64,000 nt of DNA from JAAZBW01 sp035647855. Lineage in GTDB: Bacteria; Actinomycetota; Actinomycetes; Actinomycetales; Actinomycetaceae. The first letter of the stretch is position 1. Every line of letters begins with the position of its first letter. The position numbers were made by a program, and so were the translations under genes. The DNA lies in the NCBI GenBank assembly GCA_035647855.1, contig DASRMP010000063.1, positions 1-64,000 on the forward strand, read 5' to 3'. This document shows positions 51,983 through 61,522 of this stretch, in pieces. The notes below the pieces were generated by a model, which was not told the DNA's origin, did no database searches, and saw only the letters and a program-made list of their open reading frames with translations.

Positions 51983-53563
51983 ATGATCGACACCCGCCTT
52001 TGGCTTGTCATCAAGACCGGCGCGAACCAGCGGTTCATCTTCGGGAGCCACAAGCGGCGCCTCAACGTCGGTGGGTCATACCTCGTGACGCGGCTTCCCG
52101 CGTGGGTCAACAAGGCGTGCGGGGACAGGCCTGAAGTGGAGCAGGTTGTCAACGTTTCGGGCATCGCCCAGTTGCTGGTGCCCGATGTGAAGACAGCACG
52201 GGAAATCATCAAATCTGTAACCACTCAGGCTCTGAACGAAGCCCCCGGGCTCGAGGTTTGGGGCTGGTTCGAGGAGGAGCCAGACACCACGACCTCGCTC
52301 GCGGACCGTCTCTCGGCCGCGATGTGGCGGCTTGAGGAGGTCCGGGCCAATCTCGTACCGGTCGAGGTCCGCAACCCTGGCAACCCGTTCGTCGAGAGGT
52401 GCGGCGTCACACGCCGGCCGGCGGCGTGGCCGAGACAGAAGGTTCTGAAGCAGTTCGTCGCCCCGGTCATCCACAAGCAGGTGGCTGTCGCGGAAAAGGC
52501 TCTCCGGCGCATCCGTGACGACATCATCGGTCCGGAGCTCTCTGACGCGGTCCTCCCGCTCGAGAAACTCGATGAAGACGTCACGGAGGATGGCTGGGTC
52601 GCCGTCGTCCACGCGGATGGTAACGGCTTTGGCCAGTTGCTCATGGACCTCTCCAGCCACTACGAGGACGATTACATCGACAAACTGAAGGGGCTCAGCA
52701 AAGCCCTCGATGTCGTGGCGCAACGCGCGCTGCAGGAGGCCATCGCGCACGTCAACGAGTGGTGGGTCACGTCCCGCCGTGAAGAGCCGTCCGACGACGT
52801 CGCTCCTCGCACAGGCTGGATTCTTCCCCTGATCGTCGGTGGAGACGACCTGACAGCGATTGTCGACGCGGGACTGGCACGCCGTTTCACGGAGGCCTAC
52901 CTCCACGAGTTCGAGCTCGCCACGGCCGGCTCACAAGAGATCAGCGAGATCGCCGAGAAGGTGTTCCATCGCGGGTACCTCACCGCTTGCGCGGGAATCG
53001 CTGTGGTGAAGCCCACTCACCCCTTCTTCGACGCCTACACGCTAGCGGAGGAACTATGCCAGTCCGCCAAGCGGGTCAAGAACTACCAGATCCCGGTAAG
53101 CGCGTATGACATGCACATCGCCCACGAGGCAGCAGGCCGCAGCATCACGGCCATACGAGGATTTGGCTGGGAGGCGAGTGACTATGATCCGGGGCCGGTC
53201 GTCATCTCCGTTCCCGACGACGGCGCACCCACCGCCGGCACCGACACGGAGGTGAGCGCTGAGCGCGTCGAGCTCGATTACAGGCTCGCCACCAAGTTGG
53301 ACAAGGCGATCGATGCGCTCTCCGGCGGCTTCCTGACAGCGTCGCAGACCCATCGCGTTCGCACGGCGCTCACGCGACCCATCGACTCCGCTGCACGGAA
53401 GCATGAGGTGGACTCCATCATCGCGAGCTACAGACTCTCCCCCGATCCGGAGGTGGCAGCGGCAGCAGACGGCGTCGAGATCTGGCTGACCGCGCCGGAC
53501 ACCGCTCGCTGGGGACTGCTCGCCATCGATGTGGCCGAAGTCGAATCCGCACTGAGGAGCTGA
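51983..53563 (+). CDS. cas10: Cas10 without HD nuclease domain, GGDD cyclase intact
   Basis: Large subunit of the type III complex, 526 residues, shorter than usual because it begins with the first palm domain (MIDTRLWLVIKTGANQRFIF) and has no HD motif. The cyclase palm has Asp212 in VAVVHADGNGFGQLLMDL and GGDD at 286-289 (ILPLIVGGDDLTAIVD). The thumb-like helical C-terminus follows. So target RNA binding should trigger cyclic oligoadenylate synthesis but not Cas10-mediated DNA cleavage. It fits the membrane CARF and Csx3-like genes encoded opposite. First gene of the effector operon; next start is 2 bp after its stop. Confidence 0.92.
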   Translation: MIDTRLWLVIKTGANQRFIFGSHKRRLNVGGSYLVTRLPAWVNKACGDRPEVEQVVNVSGIAQLLVPDVKTAREIIKSVTTQALNEAPGLEVWGWFEEEPDTTTSLADRLSAAMWRLEEVRANLVPVEVRNPGNPFVERCGVTRRPAAWPRQKVLKQFVAPVIHKQVAVAEKALRRIRDDIIGPELSDAVLPLEKLDEDVTEDGWVAVVHADGNGFGQLLMDLSSHYEDDYIDKLKGLSKALDVVAQRALQEAIAHVNEWWVTSRREEPSDDVAPRTGWILPLIVGGDDLTAIVDAGLARRFTEAYLHEFELATAGSQEISEIAEKVFHRGYLTACAGIAVVKPTHPFFDAYTLAEELCQSAKRVKNYQIPVSAYDMHIAHEAAGRSITAIRGFGWEASDYDPGPVVISVPDDGAPTAGTDTEVSAERVELDYRLATKLDKAIDALSGGFLTASQTHRVRTALTRPIDSAARKHEVDSIIASYRLSPDPEVAAAADGVEIWLTAPDTARWGLLAIDVAEVESALRS

Positions 53564-53564
53564 C

Positions 53565-55880
53565 GTGCCAGAACTGACCTACTCCATCACATTCGAATCC
53601 GATTGGGCAGTGAGTTCCGGCCACGCGCGGCACGACCAGATCGACTCCCTTGTGCGACGGGACCCCGACGGCCTCCCATATGTGCCCGGCAAGACAGTTC
53701 GCGGCATGCTGCGGGACGAGGCGATGCGCATCGCCTCTGCTCTCGACACGCCACCTGCAGGCGCGTCCGCTGTGACCACAAGTGGTGTGTGGATGAAGTG
53801 GTTCCGTCATCTGTGGGGCGGAAGCGGGTCGCACCAGCCGCACGGACTCATCCCTCTGGACATCCGCAGCGCCCACGTCCCCGCGGCGGAACGAGCGGCG
53901 CTCCTCAGCGACAGTGCACTGGTGGATGCTGCCATCGTCGTCCGTTCGAACACCATGATCGAGGACGCCACCGGGATCGCCGCATCGGAGAGCCTCCGCA
54001 ACACGGAGTTTGGCAGGGCCGGCACCACGCTGGAAGGCACGATCACCCTCGCGGACGACGCGTGGCAGTCGGAATTCCTTGTCCGCGCGGCCGCGAAAGC
54101 ACTCCGGCGGCTCGGTGGAAACCGGCGCCGAGGTGCAGGGCGCTGCGCGGTCACTATTGCTCCTGGTTCGCGGACTTGGGAGGGCCTGCTGGAAATGGTG
54201 GGGGATGGCTCCGCCGTCGAACCGCCACCAGAGGCTGACACAGCCGCCGCCGGGACTGCCCCCGCGGAAACCGGCACGCAAGATGACCAGCCCACAAATA
54301 GCAAGTGGCAGCGGTTCACGGTGGACCTGGAGACGATCGATCCGGTGGTGATCCCGGGAGAGATCCTGGGAAACGCTGTAACGTGCAAACCGCTGTTCCC
54401 CGGTGCCGTTCTCCTACCTCAAGTCACCAGCTGGATCGGCGGTCTCGCTGCGGAAGCGCTACGCAACGGCGATCTCATCGTGACAGATGGGACACCAGCA
54501 CCCAACGGGACGCGGCTCCTGCCGATTCCGCTCGCCCTCAAGGAACCCAAGGTGCCCAGAAGCGACGGGTCAGAGAGGGGACTGCTGATCAACGAGGTCG
54601 ACGGGGGCCTCGTCGAGGAAGACGGCCGTCCGCGGCAACTCAAGGCGGCGGGCGGATTCGTCGCGGAGAAGCCGGGAAGCACCGTCGAGGGCGAAGCACA
54701 AATCCTCCGCGGCACGAGCCAGCGAGGCACCACGGTGCACGCGACCATCGATCCCGAGTACCAACGTCCTGGCGAGAACGGGCTCTATTCCTACGAATTC
54801 CTCGCCCCGCGCCAGGAATTCCGATTCGAGATCTGGGCCCGGGGAGCCGCCGTCGGCAAGCTGAAGGCCGCTACCGCCGCCACGTTGAGGACGGGCACGG
54901 CGCGCTCGGCCGAGTACGGCACCGTGAGAATGAGCAAACCCGCCGTGGCAAAGGGCAGGGATTCGGTCTCAATCCGGGCCAATGAATCCACTACCGTCTG
55001 GCTTACTTCGGACACCATTCCCACGGGTGAGCCCACCGTGACCGCACTCCTGAAGGATCTCGGCACGCAGTGGGGCACAACCGTCAGCCTCGACACCGCG
55101 ACGGGCCGCCAGGCAGCGTTCGCCCGCGCGTTCCGGTCGGAGTCTTGGCACACGAGGTGGAACCTTCCCCGGCCAAGCATGGTCGGGATTGGGGCAGGCT
55201 CGTGTTTCCGGATCGTGACCTCCGACGACGTGAGCGCGGAACTGGTGGAGCGCACCGAGATCGAGGGCATCGGACGGCGTCGCGGCGAGGGATTCGGCAG
55301 AGTAATCTGCGGCTCGTCCGTACTCGCGGAAAAATCCCTCCGTGCGGAGGTGGCTTCGCCGTCGGTGGCACCCACGTCAGGCTCGGCCACGAACGGTGGC
55401 GCGAGGCTTGCGCCGTGGGTCGAGACGGTCCGCTGGAGCGCGCTGGAGTCTCTGATCGTCGACGCGACGCGCGCCTCAGTGATGGCGGAATCGGCTCCGC
55501 TTTTCAACTCCGAGGAGCACACTCGGGCACAGGTCGGCGGGCTGCGACGCGTTGCGGAGCGCCTGTCCGAACCGACGGGGGAAGAGGGCGCTCGTGCGTG
55601 GATCGCCGGCGTGGAAGCGGCAGGCTCGGCGTCCCGTGACTGGGGCGGCGCGTTTGAGGTGATCTCAAAGCTCCTCAAAGAGAGCAGCCGCGACCATGCG
55701 GTCTGGCCAAGACTGAAAGCGTTTCTGACAAGAGACCGCGCGATGCGGGTTGCTGCGTGTGCATCTCCACCTGATCGGGAGTGTGAGAAGAGAGTCAACA
55801 GGTTCGCAGCACAGGCGTACCTTCTGGCCGCAGTGGCCCGATACCGGCTGGAGACGAACGGCCACACGGAGGAAGCATGA
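53565..55880 (+). CDS. Cas7-Cas5-Cas11-like fusion protein
   Basis: Backbone subunit of 771 residues with three parts. Residues 1 to about 215: Cas7 RAMP, with QIDSLVRRDPDGLPYVPGKT (Asp27 aligns with the RNA-cleaving Asp of Csm3) and LRRLGGNRRRGAGRCAVTI. About 245-595: Cas5/Csx10-like RAMP with glycine loop IEGIGRRRGEGFGRVI (565-580). About 600-771: purely helical (VETVRWSALESLIVDATRAS, RFAAQAYLLAAVARYRLET), matching a Cas11 small subunit, otherwise absent from the locus. A Pro/Thr-rich linker (PPPEADTAAAGTAPAETGTQ) joins parts 1 and 2. This is the fusion that defines III-Dv effectors. Confidence 0.82.
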   Translation: MPELTYSITFESDWAVSSGHARHDQIDSLVRRDPDGLPYVPGKTVRGMLRDEAMRIASALDTPPAGASAVTTSGVWMKWFRHLWGGSGSHQPHGLIPLDIRSAHVPAAERAALLSDSALVDAAIVVRSNTMIEDATGIAASESLRNTEFGRAGTTLEGTITLADDAWQSEFLVRAAAKALRRLGGNRRRGAGRCAVTIAPGSRTWEGLLEMVGDGSAVEPPPEADTAAAGTAPAETGTQDDQPTNSKWQRFTVDLETIDPVVIPGEILGNAVTCKPLFPGAVLLPQVTSWIGGLAAEALRNGDLIVTDGTPAPNGTRLLPIPLALKEPKVPRSDGSERGLLINEVDGGLVEEDGRPRQLKAAGGFVAEKPGSTVEGEAQILRGTSQRGTTVHATIDPEYQRPGENGLYSYEFLAPRQEFRFEIWARGAAVGKLKAATAATLRTGTARSAEYGTVRMSKPAVAKGRDSVSIRANESTTVWLTSDTIPTGEPTVTALLKDLGTQWGTTVSLDTATGRQAAFARAFRSESWHTRWNLPRPSMVGIGAGSCFRIVTSDDVSAELVERTEIEGIGRRRGEGFGRVICGSSVLAEKSLRAEVASPSVAPTSGSATNGGARLAPWVETVRWSALESLIVDATRASVMAESAPLFNSEEHTRAQVGGLRRVAERLSEPTGEEGARAWIAGVEAAGSASRDWGGAFEVISKLLKESSRDHAVWPRLKAFLTRDRAMRVAACASPPDRECEKRVNRFAAQAYLLAAVARYRLETNGHTEEA

Positions 55881-57586
55881 CTGCCACATACGCTCTGGAG
55901 CGCCGATTCATCATCAGGGGGAAACTGCGTGCCGAAACCCCAATCCATCCGGGGTCCGGGGAGCCAGGAATGGTCTCGGATCTGACGATCGAACGGGACG
56001 GGCGGAATCGGCCGGTCGTGCGCGGTACCCAACTTGCAGGTGTCCTGACTGATGCACTTCGGAGGGAGTGCATGGGCTCGGCGTGGGAACCTGCGCTCAA
56101 GAAGGCGTGGGGAACCCAGGACTCCGCCAGCCGCGTCATCGTGGATGATGCGCCGCTCCTCGTTGATGCGTCAATCGGCTCGGTGCATCCCGAACGCCTA
56201 GATGGGATCGCGATGGATCGCCGGCAGGGCACGGTCGCGCCCGGTGCGCTCTACTCCCGGGAGGTTCTGCCCGAAGGCTCGGAGTTCGACTTCTCGCTGG
56301 AGGTGGAGGACGACGGCGTTGCGCCTCCCGGCGTCGATTGGGCGGCGCGTGGGTGGACGGAGAGCGAACCCGAGAGTTGGGGGCACGCGCTCATCGGTGA
56401 GTTGTACCGGCTCCTGGCACGTGGAATTCGGGTGGGAGCAGCGACCAACCGCGGTCTCGGCCAACTGAAGCTTACGGAGAGTAGCACCGTCACAGTTCTT
56501 GACTACACCGACCAAGCCGCAGTACTCGAGAGCCTCAGGACGAGGGACGAGGATGCTCGGAAGGCGCTCGTTCCCGAGATCGGCTCTGGGGTGCCGGGCG
56601 GCACGATCCGGTTCACTGTGCACTGGCGCCCGCTGGGCACCATCCTCTCCGGCATCGAGACCGACGGGGCGGTCTCGCTCATGCCCAGGACGGCGACGAG
56701 CCGCCGCCGCCGTGATGGCCTTCCCGATCTGACGGAGGTCCGGCTCCAGATCCCGGGATCTGGAATCAAGGGCGCGCTGCGGTCCCGCGGCGAGTACATC
56801 GTCCGGACCGTACTCGACGCCGAGAGCCGTGGTTCGCCACTCGAGGACTGCGCGGACGACCGACTTCACGAGGTCGCCGCGCTCTTCGGATCGCCCGGTA
56901 GAGAGGTGAGGGGTGAGCGAGGAGGCGACGGTAAGAGGGTCTCCACGCAGACAGGGCGCCGAGGTGCTGTCAGCTTCTCTGACGCCCGCTCGGCGCTGGC
57001 GATTCCGAGCGCCCAATGGAATCCTGTACTCACCGCACTCACCGCGCTGACGGACGCTCCGGAGCCTGCACGCGAGAGGGAGAAGCCCGAGGAGAAAGCG
57101 GCCCGCCGCAAGCGGAACCAGAAGCGCAACTTCCGTCGAGCGGTCGAGGAACTCAACACCGCGGCCGGGGCACTCGGATTCGAGGTGGTGGACCGGGTCG
57201 CGATCGATCGCTGGACGGGCGGTGCGGCGGAGTCCCGGCTGTATGCGGCACTCGAGCCAACCGTCAGCGTTTGGGAACCGCTCATCTTCGATCTCGACTC
57301 GCACCAGCTCCCTGAAGAAGGACGAGAGGACGCCGTCGCCGTCTTCATGCTTGTCCTGCGCGACCTCGCCGAGGGCTGGATCCCGCTCGGTCGCGGCACC
57401 CGCCGTGGATGGGGCACCATCGAAGTGACTGCCGTTGAGGTCGAGAACAACTCCGGTTTCCTTGGCGACGCCCTTCCCGGCGGGAACCTGCTCGCGCCCA
57501 AGCTGGACCAACAGGAGGCGCTCGACGAACTCATTGGGGAATGGTTCGCGAGACGCGCGACCGTAGGCGCTGAGGGGGAATCGTGA
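55877..57586 (+). CDS. Double Cas7 (Cas7-2x) protein
   Basis: Two Cas7 RAMP domains in 569 residues. Domain 1: GMVSDLTIERDGRNRPVVRG with Asp35 in the catalytic-loop position, RVIVDDAPLLVDASI, IAMDRRQGTVAPGALYSREV, glycine loop VGAATNRGLGQL. Domain 2: Asp263 in GIETDGAVSLMPR, QIPGSGIKGALRSRGEYIV, GAVSFSDARSALAIPS, glycine loop LGRGTRRGWGTIEV. A charged insertion (EREKPEEKAARRKRNQKRNF) near residue 410 may touch RNA. Two Asp residues predict two RNA cleavage positions. ATG overlaps the preceding stop (ATGA). Confidence 0.85.
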   Translation: MTATYALERRFIIRGKLRAETPIHPGSGEPGMVSDLTIERDGRNRPVVRGTQLAGVLTDALRRECMGSAWEPALKKAWGTQDSASRVIVDDAPLLVDASIGSVHPERLDGIAMDRRQGTVAPGALYSREVLPEGSEFDFSLEVEDDGVAPPGVDWAARGWTESEPESWGHALIGELYRLLARGIRVGAATNRGLGQLKLTESSTVTVLDYTDQAAVLESLRTRDEDARKALVPEIGSGVPGGTIRFTVHWRPLGTILSGIETDGAVSLMPRTATSRRRRDGLPDLTEVRLQIPGSGIKGALRSRGEYIVRTVLDAESRGSPLEDCADDRLHEVAALFGSPGREVRGERGGDGKRVSTQTGRRGAVSFSDARSALAIPSAQWNPVLTALTALTDAPEPAREREKPEEKAARRKRNQKRNFRRAVEELNTAAGALGFEVVDRVAIDRWTGGAAESRLYAALEPTVSVWEPLIFDLDSHQLPEEGREDAVAVFMLVLRDLAEGWIPLGRGTRRGWGTIEVTAVEVENNSGFLGDALPGGNLLAPKLDQQEALDELIGEWFARRATVGAEGES

Positions 57587-58065
57587 GCGATCTGATCACG
57601 CTCGAGCAGGCCTGGAACGAACTGACGATGGAGGCGGTCGGCTGGGTGATGACACCAAGCGAGGCACGCTGGTTCAGGATGACTGCGGAACGTGTGCCTG
57701 ATTGGGCGCCTGACCGGCGCGGGGAACCGGCTGGAGTGTTCGAGATGACGGCGTTCGACGGCGTCAGGGCCTGGACCTGGGCCAATCAGAGCCATGGCCA
57801 CGGGCCACTGGTCACGCGGACCGTGCCCTCGGAGGGCCTCACGAATCTGACGGCGCTCGCCGGGGAGGCCGAGTCTGACGGCCGGGACGGATGGACGAAT
57901 CTTGTGAGCGGCCGGGGCACGCGGTTCCGTGTGCCAATTGAGTTGGGCCTTGGCGAACGAGTTGTCCTTGAACAGCGGGAGGTTACGAAGTCCGACTCGT
58001 TCGGGAATGTCCGAGTAGTTGCCACGTTGCCGATTGCTCTGAAGCGGAAAGGCATCGAACGATGA
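57583..58065 (+). CDS. csx19: Csx19-like CRISPR-associated protein
   Basis: Protein of 160 residues between Cas7-2x and the insertion-bearing Cas7, the position of Csx19 in III-D loci. The segment AGVFEMTAFDGVRAWTWANQ recalls the TIGR03984/Csx19 pattern (E-x-R-x-F-x-x-x-x-E-x-R-W). Csx19 is a small structural subunit near the crRNA-binding backbone. Overlaps both neighbours by 4 nt. The assignment rests on position, size and a weak motif. Confidence 0.65.
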   Translation: MSDLITLEQAWNELTMEAVGWVMTPSEARWFRMTAERVPDWAPDRRGEPAGVFEMTAFDGVRAWTWANQSHGHGPLVTRTVPSEGLTNLTALAGEAESDGRDGWTNLVSGRGTRFRVPIELGLGERVVLEQREVTKSDSFGNVRVVATLPIALKRKGIER

Positions 58066-60515
58066 ATCCGAACGACCGCCCCGGAATGGTTGTGGAAGTT
58101 ACGCCGACCTTGGTGAAGGTTCTCGCGAACCTAACCATCAACAAACCCAACAGGGCTCCGAAGGTGCATACACTTCCGCGGACCTCAGTTGAGATGCCAA
58201 GTGGTTTGGCCGTGAACGACGAAGTCGTCGTCCATGTGGTGATGGGCAACCCCAAGTCCGTTCGACGAGCTAGCGCGCCTGCCGCGGCGGTCCCGATGGA
58301 CGACCCTCCCGTACAGGCGAGTGGCATTGCCGCAGTGGCGGCGCAGGCACGGCCACCAGCCGCTCCGCAGCCCGAACCCGGAACTCTCAGGGAGCTGAAC
58401 CCCCCGCAGCAGGGAGCCTTCCTTAACCCCTACGCCCTCGTTCCCTCCCCGAAGCGCGATGTGGACGACAAGGTGTGGGGCGATCACAGCGGTCCGGGAC
58501 ATCATCGACTGGCAGAAGGCTGCTGGTCAGGCACGATCCCGATCACGATCACTGCAGAGTCGCCCTTGCTGATTCTGGACCAGGGTGCCGCCGGCGAGAA
58601 CGAACCCGTTCCGCTTCGGCTCCGCGATGGCCAGCCGGTCCTCGAGTGGTCCTCCGTCAAGGGTTCACTCAGATCGGTGTTCGAGGCTCTGACGAACTCG
58701 CGGTACGGCGTCGTCGACGACCGCCACTACGAGCACCTCGCCATGCGGCAGCCGGCGAATGCGGCGTTGGATCTGCTCCCCGCGGAGGTGATCACGCCGC
58801 CGACGAGTGCCTCGCCAGGTACCTGCCGCGTGGTGACACAACTGGAGCCCGCCAAGTATCCACCAGCCCCGAATGGGTCTACACCCACGGGCGAGGCACA
58901 TCCTGACGTGTGGGTCCCGGCGTACACCGACTACGATCACCACTACTCGGTGCTCGGTGGCCTTGCACCTGGTACGGAGGTCTACGCGTGGGCATGGCTC
59001 GTGGCGCACCGGAATCACCACGGAGCCGACTACTGGCACTGGCGCGCCTCGGACATCGCACGCGACCCCAAGCACCTTCCGGCCACGCCGTCGCCCTGCC
59101 CTGCGGAGGGGCGGATCAAGGCGACATCTGACCGTATCAAGATCCGCGGGCGACTGCTGGTCGGCCACAAATCCTTCGGCAAGAAGCATGACGAGAGAAT
59201 CGTCGTCTCCGCGGTTCTGAGTCCCGCCACCGGAATCAGGTTCTCCGGAGCCACTCTCCCGATCTCTCAGGATGTCGCACGCCGATGGACGGCCGTCTAT
59301 GACAGCTACCACGAAGCATCCAAGGAACCGGGCCCCTTCTCTCCGGGTCGACACGTGCGGCGGCACGCGGACGAACGGATTCTCACGGCTGGGCAGCTCG
59401 CGTTCGCGCGGACTACGAGGGACCGAACCAGAATGGTGACAGCGGTCACGGATCTCTTCCCGGTGATGATCGGACGCGAGACCTTCCCTGCAACTCCCAG
59501 CAAGTTGCTAGAAGCATCCGGACATCTTCCACCGGACGTTCATACAGAGTTGAGCCCTGCCGATCGGCTCTTCGGCTGGGCACGGACACGTAAACGGGGC
59601 GACGACTCACAGCGGAGTGTGGACGCCTACCGGGGGCACCTGTGGTGCGACTCCATCGGTCTGATTGACCCTGAAGCGGACATGACCACGCGGTTCACGG
59701 ACCCGCTCTGGTTGCCGACGCTCAACTCGCCGAAGCCGTCGCAGTTCCGGTTCCGCATGCTCGGGCCTAACTCGTACCCGCTCAAGAATGGGACGAAGAA
59801 GGCTGTCACCAATGGGTATGCACCCGGGAACCATCTGGGCCGAGCTTTCTACTGGACCCACCGAGTTCCCGACGATTACTGGAACTGGGATGACACGACC
59901 CTCCACGCGCAGAACGACGAGGTGGGCTACGAACAGCAGCCAGTGGGGAACCGCTACCGCGAGTATCTCGCGCCGCTGCGCACCAAGAAGCTCACCACCA
60001 AGGCGATCCAAGGCTGGGTGAAGCCTGGCACGCAGTTCACTGCGTATCTCCGCATGGAAAACGCGGAGCAGGAATCTCTGGGCGCCTTTTTGTGGATGCT
60101 GACCGAGCCCGACATTCGTTTCGGACTGGGCACTGGGAAACCGCTGGGATTCGGTACCGTCACCATTCGGGCTGATCTGGAACGCGCTGAGCTCATGAAG
60201 TCGGACCAGCGTCGCTCCACCTACGCCAGTTGGACGCCGTCCGGGCGAGCAGTTGACAAAGATGAACTCGCGGCGCTCGCCGAGAACACCACCCAGGCGT
60301 TGGATCCGCGCGTTGTGAAATCGCTGCTCCGGATCGGATCCGGGATCGAGGGGGTTCCAGTCCACTATCCGCGTGTCCGAGTGGGCAATGCACATCCTGT
60401 TCCCCCGCGGGCGACGTCCTACGAATGGTTCGTGTCGAACGAGAGGTCCGGACGCAAGTCGCTACCAGCCCCTGACTCGGACTCGCCGTGGCTTTCCTAC
60501 TACCCGCCGGGATAG
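58062..60515 (+). CDS. TIGR03986-type RAMP (Cas7 with large insertion)
   Basis: RAMP protein of 817 residues, the largest backbone subunit. The first 100 residues look OB-fold-like plus a Pro/Ala linker. The family block GAFLNPYALVPSPKR follows, then the Cas7 core ITITAESPLLILDQGAAGEN and LEWSSVKGSLRSVFEALTNS. The centre (about 250-560) is a long insertion. The C-terminal glycine loop is GLGTGKPLGFGTVTIRA. In III-Dv complexes the equivalent subunit caps the backbone. Whether its Asp in LILDQG is catalytic is open. Overlaps csx19 by 4 nt. Confidence 0.83.
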   Translation: MNPNDRPGMVVEVTPTLVKVLANLTINKPNRAPKVHTLPRTSVEMPSGLAVNDEVVVHVVMGNPKSVRRASAPAAAVPMDDPPVQASGIAAVAAQARPPAAPQPEPGTLRELNPPQQGAFLNPYALVPSPKRDVDDKVWGDHSGPGHHRLAEGCWSGTIPITITAESPLLILDQGAAGENEPVPLRLRDGQPVLEWSSVKGSLRSVFEALTNSRYGVVDDRHYEHLAMRQPANAALDLLPAEVITPPTSASPGTCRVVTQLEPAKYPPAPNGSTPTGEAHPDVWVPAYTDYDHHYSVLGGLAPGTEVYAWAWLVAHRNHHGADYWHWRASDIARDPKHLPATPSPCPAEGRIKATSDRIKIRGRLLVGHKSFGKKHDERIVVSAVLSPATGIRFSGATLPISQDVARRWTAVYDSYHEASKEPGPFSPGRHVRRHADERILTAGQLAFARTTRDRTRMVTAVTDLFPVMIGRETFPATPSKLLEASGHLPPDVHTELSPADRLFGWARTRKRGDDSQRSVDAYRGHLWCDSIGLIDPEADMTTRFTDPLWLPTLNSPKPSQFRFRMLGPNSYPLKNGTKKAVTNGYAPGNHLGRAFYWTHRVPDDYWNWDDTTLHAQNDEVGYEQQPVGNRYREYLAPLRTKKLTTKAIQGWVKPGTQFTAYLRMENAEQESLGAFLWMLTEPDIRFGLGTGKPLGFGTVTIRADLERAELMKSDQRRSTYASWTPSGRAVDKDELAALAENTTQALDPRVVKSLLRIGSGIEGVPVHYPRVRVGNAHPVPPRATSYEWFVSNERSGRKSLPAPDSDSPWLSYYPPG

Positions 60516-60525
60516 GAGCCCCACA

Positions 60526-61284
60526 GTGCCGAGCCGCTACGAAGTTCACTTCACCGGGGTCACCGCGAGGGACGTCCAACTCACTCACCTGCACGCGGCG
60601 ATCTCGCGCGTATTTGACCACGACACGACCGACCACATCCGCAACGTCAAGCCGTACTCAATCGCAGCACCGCGGCCGGAGGGGCACAGCGGCATCATCA
60701 TCGAGATCGGCGTGCTGACCGACATCGCCGAGACACGACTTCTGAAGGGCATTCCGGCGGGGCGCGCTTTCCGATTTGGTAGAGACATCGGCCAAGCCAC
60801 CGCAGTCCCGCGACTACTCGGCGGAGCAAGCTGGGCTCAGCTCAGCGACCTACCGCCGGCACGGCGCTGGTCGGTGCGATTCCTTACCCCTACCACATTC
60901 CGCGATCGCGACCGCTCGTCCCCGCTGCCTGCGCCGAGCAGCGCCTTGCGTGGCCTGACTCTGAAGTGGAATGCCCTCTCTGGGCTCGCGCCAATCGAGC
61001 ACACCGGGGAGCAGACCGCATCGGTGTGGGTCTCGGACATCGAAGGTCGCAGCGTCCCGCTGGACGTCGGCGGGCGTATCCTCTCCGGTTTCGTTGGCGA
61101 GTCCGTGTGGCGGTGCGACAACGACGCCGTAGCACCCGACGTCGGCCGTCTCCTGGCGATGGCACAGTTCTCGGGAATCGGGTCCGCGACAGCGAAGGGC
61201 TTTGGGACGGTCCGGGTCCGCCCGCACGCGCTTCGCGCGGCGCCTGCCTCAGAAACCACTGATCATGAGCGGGAGATCGCCTGA
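60526..61284 (+). CDS. cas6: Cas6 crRNA-processing endoribonuclease
   Basis: RAMP-fold ribonuclease of 252 residues starting at GTG 60526, ten bases after the preceding stop with GGAG overlapping it. N-terminal half: VQLTHLHAAISRVFDHDTTD (possible catalytic His). C-terminal half holds the glycine-rich loop QFSGIGSATAKGFGTVRV diagnostic for Cas6. It should cut the repeat after stem CCGC/GCGG to give ATAGAAAC handles for both arrays. It is not fused to RT-Cas1, unlike some relatives. Weak hairpin ending AAAAAG follows at about 61272-61312. Confidence 0.88.
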   Translation: MPSRYEVHFTGVTARDVQLTHLHAAISRVFDHDTTDHIRNVKPYSIAAPRPEGHSGIIIEIGVLTDIAETRLLKGIPAGRAFRFGRDIGQATAVPRLLGGASWAQLSDLPPARRWSVRFLTPTTFRDRDRSSPLPAPSSALRGLTLKWNALSGLAPIEHTGEQTASVWVSDIEGRSVPLDVGGRILSGFVGESVWRCDNDAVAPDVGRLLAMAQFSGIGSATAKGFGTVRVRPHALRAAPASETTDHEREIA

Positions 61285-61358
61285 ACGAGAGCACATTCTT
61301 TCGTTAAAAAGTCACATCGTCGAACGTGCATTCCAATGCACGGTGGCGGTGTTTCTGG

Positions 61359-61522
61359 GTGGGCCGGCACTTTGCCTGGAACCCCGTCTGGTGTGCAAGT
61401 ACTCTCACCAGCGCAAACACCGCTTTCGGGCGCCCGGTGGCCGCCTCGGGGAGCCCCGCGGAACGACTGGTGTGCAGACACGCCGCTCCAGTGCTGGTCA
61501 CGGACCCGTTTTCGGGGGTACA
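61359..61522 (+). promoter_or_regulatory. CRISPR leader 2
   Basis: 164 bp, the same length as leader 1 and alignable without gaps across its whole length. Conserved and variable blocks alternate, the most divergent being the 30 bp around 61420-61450. Ends GGGGGTACA directly before repeat 1. Confidence 0.85.
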
